From positions 240,580 to 304,579 of the forward strand of contig NZ_RJQC01000002.1 in assembly GCF_003725415.1 (NCBI RefSeq): a stretch of 64,000 nucleotides of DNA, given 5' to 3'. How positions within the stretch are numbered: position 1 is the first letter of the stretch; the number at the start of each line of letters is the position of its first letter. Shown in pieces: positions 55,406-62,886 of this stretch. The DNA is from Absicoccus porci. GTDB taxonomy: Bacteria; Bacillota_I; Bacilli_A; Erysipelotrichales; Erysipelotrichaceae. The notes beneath the pieces were generated by a model, which was not told where the DNA came from, did no database searches, and was given only the letters and a program-made list of their open reading frames with translations. Position numbers and translations under genes: made by a program.

Positions 55406-55435
55406 ATCGGTAAGTGGTCCATATTTGTTGGTAAG
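55406..55435 (-). promoter_or_regulatory. LytTR-type direct-repeat operator
   Basis: On the minus strand CTTACCAAC (55435-55427) and CTTACCGAT (55414-55406) are nine-base repeats separated by exactly 12 bases, the spacing of LytTR-domain targets. A weak promoter follows (AAGACA, 17 bases, TATAGT at 55376-55371), so the regulator could activate its own transcription. Confidence 0.6.
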
Positions 55436-55440
55436 GCGTA

Positions 55441-55464
55441 AAAAAAGCCATGCATCTGCATGAC
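55441..55464 (-). terminator. nanE operon terminator
   Basis: GCCATGCA and TGCATGAC pair around a short loop, followed by TTTTTT on the minus strand, immediately after the nanE stop. Confidence 0.8.
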
Positions 55465-56151
55465 TTATTCACCATCAACAGCTTTCACAAAGCGTTTTGT
55501 GATCAATTGTGGACGGGTAATGATGGAACCAACCACCACACTGTAACATCCTAAATCCAATACTCTTCGTGCCTTTTCTGGTGTATCGATATTTCCTTCC
55601 GCAATCACAGGACGATCACTTTGAGCAATGAACGTACGAATCAATTCAAAATCATTCGTTTCAATATGATTGCCTTTACTTTCTTCGGTGTAACCAACCA
55701 ATGTCGTACCTACAAAATCAAAGCCTAATTCATCGGCGTGTTTCATTTCATCCAAAGTGGAACAATCCGCCATGATCTTTTGATCGGGATATTTGGCGCG
55801 AATTTCTTTGACCATTTCATCCAATGTTTTACCATCTGGACGAGGTCGACATGTCGCATCCAACGCAATGACGGCTGGTTTCACTTCCATCAAAGCATCG
55901 ACTTCCTTCATGGTTGGCGTAATAAATACGGGATTATCACCATATGGATGTTTGATGATTCCAATGATTGGTAAATCAACCGTTTTTTGAATTTCTTTGA
56001 TGTCTTCGACTGTATTCGCACGAATTCCTTTGGCGCCTCCTTGATAGGCAGCTAAAGCCATTCTTCCCATGATGAAACTTGAATGCAATGGTTCATCTGG
56101 CAAAGCTTGACAAGACACAATTAAATGTCCTTTTGTGTTACTAATTTCCAT
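55465..56151 (-). CDS. nanE: N-acetylmannosamine-6-phosphate 2-epimerase NanE
   Basis: Interconverts ManNAc-6-P and GlcNAc-6-P, a step of sialic-acid or ManNAc use. The 228-residue TIM barrel shows VSCQALPDEPLH near 13-24, GAKGIRANTVEDI near 40, PIIGIIKHPYGDNPVFITPT near 61 with the catalytic Lys region, ALDATCRPRPDGK near 95, MADCSTLDE near 121, and VVVGSIITRPQLIT near 206. The start at 56151 has GAGGAGG; an upstream in-frame codon would overlap the Sel1 gene. No nanA, nanK or sialic transporter is nearby, so substrate would come from elsewhere. Confidence 0.93.
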   Translation of the reverse strand: MEISNTKGHLIVSCQALPDEPLHSSFIMGRMALAAYQGGAKGIRANTVEDIKEIQKTVDLPIIGIIKHPYGDNPVFITPTMKEVDALMEVKPAVIALDATCRPRPDGKTLDEMVKEIRAKYPDQKIMADCSTLDEMKHADELGFDFVGTTLVGYTEESKGNHIETNDFELIRTFIAQSDRPVIAEGNIDTPEKARRVLDLGCYSVVVGSIITRPQLITKRFVKAVDGE

Positions 56152-56860
56152 TTTTTGTTTCCTCCTCAATATGATCGAGTATCCGTCGTATTTTTCGAAT
56201 GATCTTATCGGCTTCAACCGGTCCATCAATTTCTTGTTCGATGGATTCCAATTGTTCACTGACTCGTTCAAGATCTTCGACAACATAATACGATGGTAAT
56301 TGACCTAAATATTCACCAGCTTTATGATACCCCTGATTGGCTGCTTGAGACAACCAATAATGTGCTTTTACCAAGTCTTTGGAAACGCCCCATCCTTTGT
56401 GGTAACAAACGCCTAAATTAAATTGAGACCGTGCATGGCCCAACACAGCCGCCTTTTCAAAATAATGAACAGCTAATTTTTTATCACTTTCAATACCCGT
56501 ACCATTAAAGTACATCAATGCGATATTAAACATCGCATCCTGATCATTGTATTGACAAGCTTCTTTAAAAAAGCGGAAAGCTCGTTTATAACTTTGGCCC
56601 ACACCTTTTCCTTCGTAGTAATCCCAAGCAACAGCAGTAATGGCTGGTATATAACCCAATCGCGTCAATTCGGCATAGATCAAATGAGCATGTAGTTCGC
56701 TTTTATCACAACCCCAACCATGGCGATAACAGTTTCCTAATTCGTAAATGGCATCCAAATTACTGCCTTTTGCATGATATTGACAATAACGAAATAAATT
56801 ATAATAGTCTTTATCTTTTTTTAATCGTTTCACACGATCGATGGTAAATTCTTCTTTCAT
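56141..56860 (-). CDS. Sel1-repeat protein
   Basis: 239 residues with at least four Sel1-like (TPR-type) repeats, for example AIYELGNCYRHGWGCDKSEL, AMFNIALMYFNGTGIESDKK and AQFNLG-type SQFNLGVCYHKGWGVSKD. Each repeat holds the A-x-x-x-L-G/A-x-x-Y-x-x-G-x-G-V pattern. The C-terminal 60 residues are helical and acidic, with LESIEQEIDGPVEADKIIRKI. Sel1 repeats make a right-handed superhelix that binds proteins. The ATG overlaps the stop of the 817-residue gene, and its end overlaps nanE by 11 bases, so it is tightly coupled with the unknown protein and may serve as its partner. Confidence 0.9.
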   Translation of the reverse strand: MKEEFTIDRVKRLKKDKDYYNLFRYCQYHAKGSNLDAIYELGNCYRHGWGCDKSELHAHLIYAELTRLGYIPAITAVAWDYYEGKGVGQSYKRAFRFFKEACQYNDQDAMFNIALMYFNGTGIESDKKLAVHYFEKAAVLGHARSQFNLGVCYHKGWGVSKDLVKAHYWLSQAANQGYHKAGEYLGQLPSYYVVEDLERVSEQLESIEQEIDGPVEADKIIRKIRRILDHIEEETKNGN

Positions 56861-59310
56861 TCGAATAATCGCTCCTGCGTAAAGATAGCTTGTGGCCGTG
56901 ATTCGTACATGCGGTCTGTATCTAAACTATAGAATAGACCCGCATCGATGATATGTTCAAGCATATATCTTCGATCCACACGTATACCATACCACTGATA
57001 GAGATAGGTAATGCAACTATTGACTGTCAATCCTGGTTGTTCATGCATCAATTGTAAAAAGAAATCACGCATATTGGGTGGGGTATTTTTCACAAAGACC
57101 CAACTATCGCCAACTGTCATCATTTGAATGCTTGTTTCACTCTTCAATAACGATTTATAAAAAGAATTTGCTACTTGTTGCGATACAATACGTAATTGTT
57201 TCAAAGATTGTTGTGTAAAGTATTGTCCATCTGCCACAGCATCTTTGATTTGTTCAATGTATTGTTTTAAATCTTTTTTAGAAATATCGAGTTGTTTCAA
57301 TGTGACATAATGACCAGGTGTCCATTCAAATACATCCAATCGTTTTTCTAATCGTTCCAAGGCATATTGGAAAGTAAGAATATCCATATGACGCGGTTGA
57401 ATCTCCGAAGCATGTTCTTGTATCCATTGTTCAAAGTATCGACCCGGCGTATGAGGTTCTTTTAGTAAATAACCAGCATATAATTTATATCCCAAACGAC
57501 GAATCACATACGCATCCATCAATTGGGAATTCAAATGTTGTTCTTCAATGGCATTTTGATAATCTTCCACAAAATAGAAATCTTCCGTTAAGCTATTTTT
57601 CATGGTCTGGAAATCTTGGGAATGCAAGATGGCCTCATCCACAATATCAATGCGATTTTCTTCAATATAAACATTAAAATTGCGTCGCAAATACGAATAG
57701 AAAGATCTAATATCATAACCATATTTATTGGCCATATGACGAGCAAATACTTCCACGTCGATAGGCGCACAGGCTTTGATTTCTTGTTTCACAATTTCAT
57801 TTTCATTGCCGTGTCCAAACACCAACATTGGCATACGACTAAATTCCATTTCATTCACATCGATTTGATACCGTTCTTTCCCTGTACGTAATAAGGAATG
57901 CAATTCATATTGATCGCGAATATCATACATTTCCATGACATCACGATGATCTTCAAAGACCTTTTTTGTCGAAACAATCGTATCTTTATATTGTGCTAAT
58001 TGTGTGTAACGGATAATGGCTTGTACCAATTTGCGACTCACGATTCGATATCGAGATCCTTTCTTGGCAGAATGAACGAGATAACCTTGTTTCAAAATAG
58101 AATTTAAACGAAAATCATGCAGAGCCCATTCTTCTTGTTTTTCGGGATAAACAGCATGTAAGATTTTATTATAGCGTTTTTCCACATCTTTTTTTTGGAA
58201 ATAGCCATCAAAAGAATGACAGATGGCTTGTAGAAAACCATTGCGATCGTCTTTGGAAACCCATTGATCATATACATGTAAATAATGTTTCGCTAAGTAT
58301 TGTTTTAATTTTTTCGTATTAATGACGAATTCTTTTGCCACATCACGACTAAGAACATCCCCATTCAATTGTATTTTTGTCCCATCAAGATCTTCGTGAT
58401 ATCGTTCTTGAATATATCCATAGGTTGGTTCCAAGGCATCGGTCAACGCATAAAAGGTGTCTTTATCCATATCATAATGCATCAATAAATCACGATAGAC
58501 ATCTTCTTTCACGATGGGAAAATGATCGATTTCTTGATGAAAGATTTGACTGACCCGTGATCGAGAAATGGGTGGCGATAAACGCAGGCCAATGGATTCC
58601 ATCGTTTTTCCATACAAATGTTCTACGACGATCGTACGAGCCGTCATATCGTGAATGGAATCCAGCACTTCGCTTAAACTTTTATGAGGGAAGATCTTTT
58701 TGTTCTTATATCCACGGGCATCGTGAATGATCAAGTCTTCCTCTTCCAAGGTATCCAAAATATGGATCAATAGATCTTCATCGGATCGCCACAACATGGT
58801 TTCCATGATTTCTTCAATGGTATAGATGGTGTTGGTACCACGAAAGAAATCACAGACATCTTTCCGAAGAATTTCTTGTTTGCGATAGTCACTATCTTCT
58901 ACTAACATATGCATCGCAAACCGACAGGCTTCCATGATTTTGGATGCGGTATAGACAGAAAGATCTAAGGTTTTCATGATTTGTTCACGATTCATGAAGA
59001 GAAGATCTTCCAAGTTCACTTTTCCAAAAATATAATCACGAATGATCGTACGCGATAAACCATAATTCAATAGTAGATACACACTATTGCCATCTATACC
59101 ATGCACGGCTTTGATCTCTTCTTTATGATCATCAATAATATCCATTATTTTTAATACTTGTTTCCATTCAAAAAGTGGTTGCAATTGAATCATCAAAGCA
59201 TTATGTGTATCTTGGATCTGGATGCCTTGTTCAATAAGTTCTTGAACGATTTGTGGACAATATGCATAATCCATTAATTTCCAGTTTTCGATGCCTAATT
59301 GTTTTTCCAT
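56857..59310 (-). CDS. Large unknown protein with HTH and helix-hairpin-like regions (817 aa)
   Basis: Not recognised as a named family. At 99-134, NLEDLLFMNREQIMKTLDLSVYTASKIMEACR (shown in part) resembles an alpha-CTD/helix-hairpin stretch. At 227-258, HLYGKTMESIGLRLSP then ISRSRVSQIFHQEI strongly recalls sigma-70 region 4 (YGxTLEEIGxxLx-ITRxRVxQI). The middle and end hold several winged-helix-like units (DVEVFARHMANKYGYDIRSFYSYL; LTVNSCITYLYQWYGIRVDRR). No membrane helix, nuclease or ATPase motif is seen. The ATG at 59310 lies four bases after the HAD stop without a ribosome site, so it depends on coupling. It is likely a DNA- or RNA-polymerase-binding regulator, inferred only. Confidence 0.7.
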   Translation of the reverse strand: MEKQLGIENWKLMDYAYCPQIVQELIEQGIQIQDTHNALMIQLQPLFEWKQVLKIMDIIDDHKEEIKAVHGIDGNSVYLLLNYGLSRTIIRDYIFGKVNLEDLLFMNREQIMKTLDLSVYTASKIMEACRFAMHMLVEDSDYRKQEILRKDVCDFFRGTNTIYTIEEIMETMLWRSDEDLLIHILDTLEEEDLIIHDARGYKNKKIFPHKSLSEVLDSIHDMTARTIVVEHLYGKTMESIGLRLSPPISRSRVSQIFHQEIDHFPIVKEDVYRDLLMHYDMDKDTFYALTDALEPTYGYIQERYHEDLDGTKIQLNGDVLSRDVAKEFVINTKKLKQYLAKHYLHVYDQWVSKDDRNGFLQAICHSFDGYFQKKDVEKRYNKILHAVYPEKQEEWALHDFRLNSILKQGYLVHSAKKGSRYRIVSRKLVQAIIRYTQLAQYKDTIVSTKKVFEDHRDVMEMYDIRDQYELHSLLRTGKERYQIDVNEMEFSRMPMLVFGHGNENEIVKQEIKACAPIDVEVFARHMANKYGYDIRSFYSYLRRNFNVYIEENRIDIVDEAILHSQDFQTMKNSLTEDFYFVEDYQNAIEEQHLNSQLMDAYVIRRLGYKLYAGYLLKEPHTPGRYFEQWIQEHASEIQPRHMDILTFQYALERLEKRLDVFEWTPGHYVTLKQLDISKKDLKQYIEQIKDAVADGQYFTQQSLKQLRIVSQQVANSFYKSLLKSETSIQMMTVGDSWVFVKNTPPNMRDFFLQLMHEQPGLTVNSCITYLYQWYGIRVDRRYMLEHIIDAGLFYSLDTDRMYESRPQAIFTQERLFE

Positions 59311-59314
59311 GGGT

Positions 59315-60091
59315 TCATTCGATCCAACCAAATTTTTGGCATGCATGATAGATGCCATCGTCCACATTGGCATCGGTCACATAACTTGCATGACTTTTTA
59401 ATTCATCAGTGGCATTGCCCATCGCAATGGATGTCCATTGTGGATCGAACATGACTAAATCATTATGATCATCACCAAATACAACAACATCTTTTGGATT
59501 GGCATGAAGGGTTTCCATCATATCGAGAATGCCTTGTCGTTTGGCATCGTATTGATACATCAAATATTCCGGTTGAAAACGCAAATTGCCCAATGTATCT
59601 TTTAACTTCAATTTATATTCTTCTTCTTTGGGAATGGAAAAATACATCTTATATATTATAGGTAAAGTTTCATAGTCTAAATCGGGATCAATGATATATT
59701 CCGTTGGTTCTTTGCGAGGACCACATTGTTCTCTGAACTTATCATCTTTCGCATAAACTTTTACAGAATCATCCAACATCAAAAGCGCCCCATATCCAAG
59801 GTCGGTTTCTTCTTTTAAGATGGCTTTGGCCTTGGCTAGATCCAATGGTTCATTTTTGATCAATTGATCATCAACTACGAGTCCCCCACCGCCGCAGCAG
59901 ACCATATTATGTAAACCGACTTCTTCCATAAAAGGAACGGCTTTATAGTGAGCACGACCCGTAGCAATCGCAACAAAATGTCCATTCTCTTGGAGTTCAT
60001 TCAAAGCTTGTTGCGCTGAAGGAACAATCTTTCCTGTTGAACGATCTGTCAATGTACCATCAATATCGAAAAAGAAATATTTTTTATTCAT
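59315..60091 (-). CDS. Cof-type HAD hydrolase
   Basis: 258 residues, subfamily IIB. DIDGTLTDRSTG at 9-20 is motif I, then IATGRAHYKA near 42, GDDHNDLVMF near 205 for motif IV, and a lid domain between about 80 and 190. These enzymes dephosphorylate sugar phosphates or similar small molecules. Its ATG overlaps the DeoR stop (ATGA), and DeoR-HAD pairs are common in sugar-phosphate loci. Its stop precedes the 817-residue gene by four bases. Confidence 0.9.
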   Translation of the reverse strand: MNKKYFFFDIDGTLTDRSTGKIVPSAQQALNELQENGHFVAIATGRAHYKAVPFMEEVGLHNMVCCGGGGLVVDDQLIKNEPLDLAKAKAILKEETDLGYGALLMLDDSVKVYAKDDKFREQCGPRKEPTEYIIDPDLDYETLPIIYKMYFSIPKEEEYKLKLKDTLGNLRFQPEYLMYQYDAKRQGILDMMETLHANPKDVVVFGDDHNDLVMFDPQWTSIAMGNATDELKSHASYVTDANVDDGIYHACQKFGWIE

Positions 60092-60855
60092 CTGTCAATT
60101 ACCTCTAAACTATCTAATGCGCGAATATATTTTTCTTCAGGACTTTTTTCCATGATAACACCCGTAAAATCGGAAATATGTGCAAAAGCATAATTTCCTG
60201 TCATTTCAAACTTTCTTGTTTCTAACATCATATACGTGGATTTGGTTTGTTTCAATACAGCTTGTTTGGTCAATGCATCTTCCACGCTGTAATTAAAGAT
60301 CTTGCCAGATTCAATGTCCACGCCTTCTATACCAATGAATGCTTTATCAAATTGATAGGGACTCAATTGCGCCATAGCTAAAGCGCCGGCAAAGGCATCG
60401 CCTTGTTGATTCAAATGGCCACCCAGCAATATAAAATGTCGATTATTTGTTGTCGCATAAAGATTCGCAATATCGAGCATATTGGTCACAATGGTTGCGC
60501 CTTTATCGTTGTCCACTAATAATCGTGCTAATTCTAAATTCGAGGTGGAAAGATCTAAAAAAATTAAATCATTGGGTTCGATCAATTGATAGGCTCTTTG
60601 TGCAATCGCTTGTTTGGCTGGTCGATTTTGACTGATTCGTTTGGATGCCACAAGATCCTGGGCTGCAATTTTTTTACGAATGCGAACCGCCCCTCCATAT
60701 GTCTTTTTTAGTAAGCCTTGTTTCTGTAAAACACTCAGATCCTTACGAATACTATCCTGTGTTACATTATATTTAATGGCTAATTCTTTCACCAAAACAG
60801 ATCCTTTTTCATTGACTTCTTCAACGATGGCTTCTTGTCTTTGTTGGGCTAACAT
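60088..60855 (-). CDS. DeoR-family regulator
   Basis: 255 residues. The N-terminal winged helix reads MLAQQRQEAIVEEVNEKGSVLV then VKELAIKYNVTQDSIRKDLSVL, with the recognition helix near 35-50. The sugar-phosphate-binding domain includes FLDLSTSNLELARLLV near 98 and TKQAVLKQTKSTYMMLETRKFEM near 200. Such regulators repress sugar-phosphate genes and are released by a phosphorylated metabolite. It is the first gene of the HAD-817aa-Sel1-nanE unit, so ManNAc-6-P or a related compound could be its effector, an inference. Its promoter lies in the gap shared with the radical SAM gene (TATAAT near 60892 on the minus strand). Confidence 0.92.
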   Translation of the reverse strand: MLAQQRQEAIVEEVNEKGSVLVKELAIKYNVTQDSIRKDLSVLQKQGLLKKTYGGAVRIRKKIAAQDLVASKRISQNRPAKQAIAQRAYQLIEPNDLIFLDLSTSNLELARLLVDNDKGATIVTNMLDIANLYATTNNRHFILLGGHLNQQGDAFAGALAMAQLSPYQFDKAFIGIEGVDIESGKIFNYSVEDALTKQAVLKQTKSTYMMLETRKFEMTGNYAFAHISDFTGVIMEKSPEEKYIRALDSLEVIDR

Positions 60856-60947
60856 CCTTTATTCCCCCTAGAGTTCATTGTCTTTATTATACTATAGAAA
60901 ATTTTATTGGTCATTTTTTATGAAATGCTTAAATTTCGCCTATCTAA

Positions 60948-60996
60948 GGCCTTTGGTCCCTTGCATATTTATTTTGGAACCATTAAACTAAAGGCC
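60948..60996 (+). promoter_or_regulatory. Leader hairpin before the radical SAM gene
   Basis: GGCCTTTGGT (60948-60957) pairs with ACTAAAGGCC (60987-60996, one G-U) in the 5' region of the gene, 26 bases before its ATG. A second short pairing GGT/ACC lies inside. No T run follows, so a terminator is unlikely; it may affect stability or translation. Confidence 0.35.
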
Positions 60997-61022
60997 ATGA
61001 GACTATAAGGAGGAAACGTATT

Positions 61023-62390
61023 ATGGATATCAGTGCAAACATTAAGCGCCTAGGCCTTGGCAAAGCCATCGACTATGCGATCAAAGATCCCAAAAAAAAC
61101 TTTCCAAAATTACTGGATTGGGCTGATAAATTTTCTGGTGGAGGATTCGAGCGTGAACGTGTAGGAATTCGTAAAATCATCGAAGATCCATCTAACCCAT
61201 ACTATTCATTCATCTATGACCGTTTATTAACGTTAGATCCTGAAATGATCAAAAAAGTTGGTGTCAACTTCTTCATCAATTCTGCTTTGGAAGGATGGAA
61301 GAAACAAGATGAATATCGTGAAAAATACCAATGCAATATTCCTTGGGCTATTTTACTCGATCCAACCAGTGCTTGTAATCTACATTGTATTGGCTGCTGG
61401 GCTGCCGAATATGGAAATAAATTGAATCTTTCCTATGATGAGATCGATGACATCATTCGTCAAGGAAAAGAAATGGGTGTCTACATGTATATCTATACAG
61501 GTGGAGAACCATTGGTACGTAAAAAAGATTTGATCAAATTATGTGAAAAACATGATGACTGCATCTTCTTAAGCTTTACCAACTCCACTTTGATTGATGA
61601 AGCATTTGCGGATGAAATGCTTCGTGTAAAGAATTTCATTCCTGCCATCTCTTTGGAAGGTAATGAAGAAACAACCGATGCGCGTCGTGGTAAAGGTGTC
61701 TATCAATCCGTTATGCGCGCTACTCAATTGTTGCGTGAACGCCGCTTGCCATTTGGATTTAGTTGCTGCTATACCAGCCAAAACTGGGATGCCATCACAA
61801 GCGATGAATATTTCCAAAAGATGATCGATTTGGGTGCTTACTTCACATGGTATTTCCATTTCATGCCAACAGGTATGGCTTCATCACCTGAATTGATGCC
61901 AAATCCAGAACAACGTACGGCAGTTATGCGTCGTATTCGTAAGGCACGTGCAACCAAGCCATTATTCTTGTTGGATTTCCAAAATGATGGTGAATATGTT
62001 GGTGGATGTATTGCCGGTGGTCGTCGTTACTTACACATCAATGCGCGTGGTGATGTCGATCCTTGTGTATTTATCCACTATAGCGATTCCAACATTCGTG
62101 AAAAATCTTTGTTGGATTGCTTACGTAGTCCAATGTTCATGGCTTATCATGATGGACAACCTTTCAATGACAATCAATTGAAACCTTGCCCAATGCTCGA
62201 AAACCCTGATGCTTTACCAGAAATGGTCAAAAAAGCAGGTGCCCATTCAACGGACCCTGAAGAACCAGAACCAGTTGATCATTTACGTTCGAAAACCGTT
62301 GAATACGCAAAGAATTGGGGTCCTGTGGCTGATCAATTGTGGGAGCAACGTAAAGCCGAATTACGTGCTAAATACAATTTACATGACTAA
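61023..62390 (+). CDS. Radical SAM protein with extra C-terminal Cys motifs
   Basis: 455 residues. DPTSACNLHCIGCWAAEY carries the CxxxCxxC cluster at Cys118, Cys122 and Cys125. YTGGEPLVRKKDL near 158 is the SAM GGE motif. The C-terminal part has Cys in GGCIAGGRRYLHINARGDVDPCVFIHY near 322-344 and KPCPMLENP near 388, a SPASM/twitch-like arrangement for auxiliary clusters. The first 100 residues are a distinct helical segment (DISANIKRLGLGKAIDYAI). It is a widespread gut-Bacillota family with no peptide substrate or transporter nearby, so the reaction is unknown. AAGGAGG precedes the ATG. Confidence 0.87.
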   Translation: MDISANIKRLGLGKAIDYAIKDPKKNFPKLLDWADKFSGGGFERERVGIRKIIEDPSNPYYSFIYDRLLTLDPEMIKKVGVNFFINSALEGWKKQDEYREKYQCNIPWAILLDPTSACNLHCIGCWAAEYGNKLNLSYDEIDDIIRQGKEMGVYMYIYTGGEPLVRKKDLIKLCEKHDDCIFLSFTNSTLIDEAFADEMLRVKNFIPAISLEGNEETTDARRGKGVYQSVMRATQLLRERRLPFGFSCCYTSQNWDAITSDEYFQKMIDLGAYFTWYFHFMPTGMASSPELMPNPEQRTAVMRRIRKARATKPLFLLDFQNDGEYVGGCIAGGRRYLHINARGDVDPCVFIHYSDSNIREKSLLDCLRSPMFMAYHDGQPFNDNQLKPCPMLENPDALPEMVKKAGAHSTDPEEPEPVDHLRSKTVEYAKNWGPVADQLWEQRKAELRAKYNLHD

Positions 62391-62394
62391 GACA

Positions 62395-62424
62395 AAAACT
62401 TGCATCGATTTGGTGCAAGTTTTT
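62395..62424 (+). terminator. Terminator of radical SAM gene
   Basis: AAAACTTGCA (62395-62404) pairs with TGCAAGTTTT (62414-62423), followed by more T. Confidence 0.9.
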
Positions 62425-62508
62425 ATTTTTTTTAACATTCATCTTGTATAAAAAAATTGAACACAATCTACCTTTGCCACGTATCTAAAAAAGAAAGGAG
62501 TTTTATTT

Positions 62509-62850
62509 ATGGCAAAAATTAAACGTTCAAATTGTATTCAAGGTTTTGTATTTAAAGATGGTCGTTATGATAAGCCGTATGTCTTTTTACGTACACCAGA
62601 AAATATCGTACGTTTCTTATTGACCCATACGCAAGAACAAATTAGTCTAGCAGATGTTAATTATCATGATTTATTAAAGGTAGATGACAAAGGTCAAATC
62701 GATACACACTTTGATCAATCTTTCTATGATGAGATTCGTCCGGTATGGGAGGCCTATAAAGTGAAAGAAATGATTCATCCATTAGCTTTTAAAGAATTTG
62801 CTTCCGAACGTCTACAAAATGAAATTGCTGATCAAATTCAAATCATCTAG
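62509..62850 (+). CDS. Hypothetical protein (113 aa)
   Basis: Not recognised. 113 residues, soluble, with an N-terminal MAKIKRSNCIQGFVFKDGRY and alternating helix/strand pattern (ENIVRFLLTHTQEQISLADVNYHDLL; HPLAFKEFASERLQNEIADQIQII). No metal, nucleotide or membrane motif is visible. AAAGGAG precedes the ATG. It is a single-gene unit between the radical SAM gene and the P-type ATPase, with terminators on both sides. The Asp/His-rich middle gives no hint of role. Confidence 0.6.
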   Translation: MAKIKRSNCIQGFVFKDGRYDKPYVFLRTPENIVRFLLTHTQEQISLADVNYHDLLKVDDKGQIDTHFDQSFYDEIRPVWEAYKVKEMIHPLAFKEFASERLQNEIADQIQII

Positions 62851-62858
62851 ATAAAAGA

Positions 62859-62886
62859 AACCTCCAGGGCTTTGTTCCTGGAGGTT
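62859..62886. terminator. Bidirectional terminator
   Basis: AACCTCCAGG (62859-62868) pairs with CCTGGAGGTT (62877-62886), touching the stop of the P-type ATPase on the minus strand and following the 113-residue gene on the plus strand. Confidence 0.85.

Noticed and set aside
60871-61022. Riboswitch in the radical SAM leader
   Set aside because: Only one long hairpin is visible and no known aptamer core was recognised, so it is listed as a plain hairpin.
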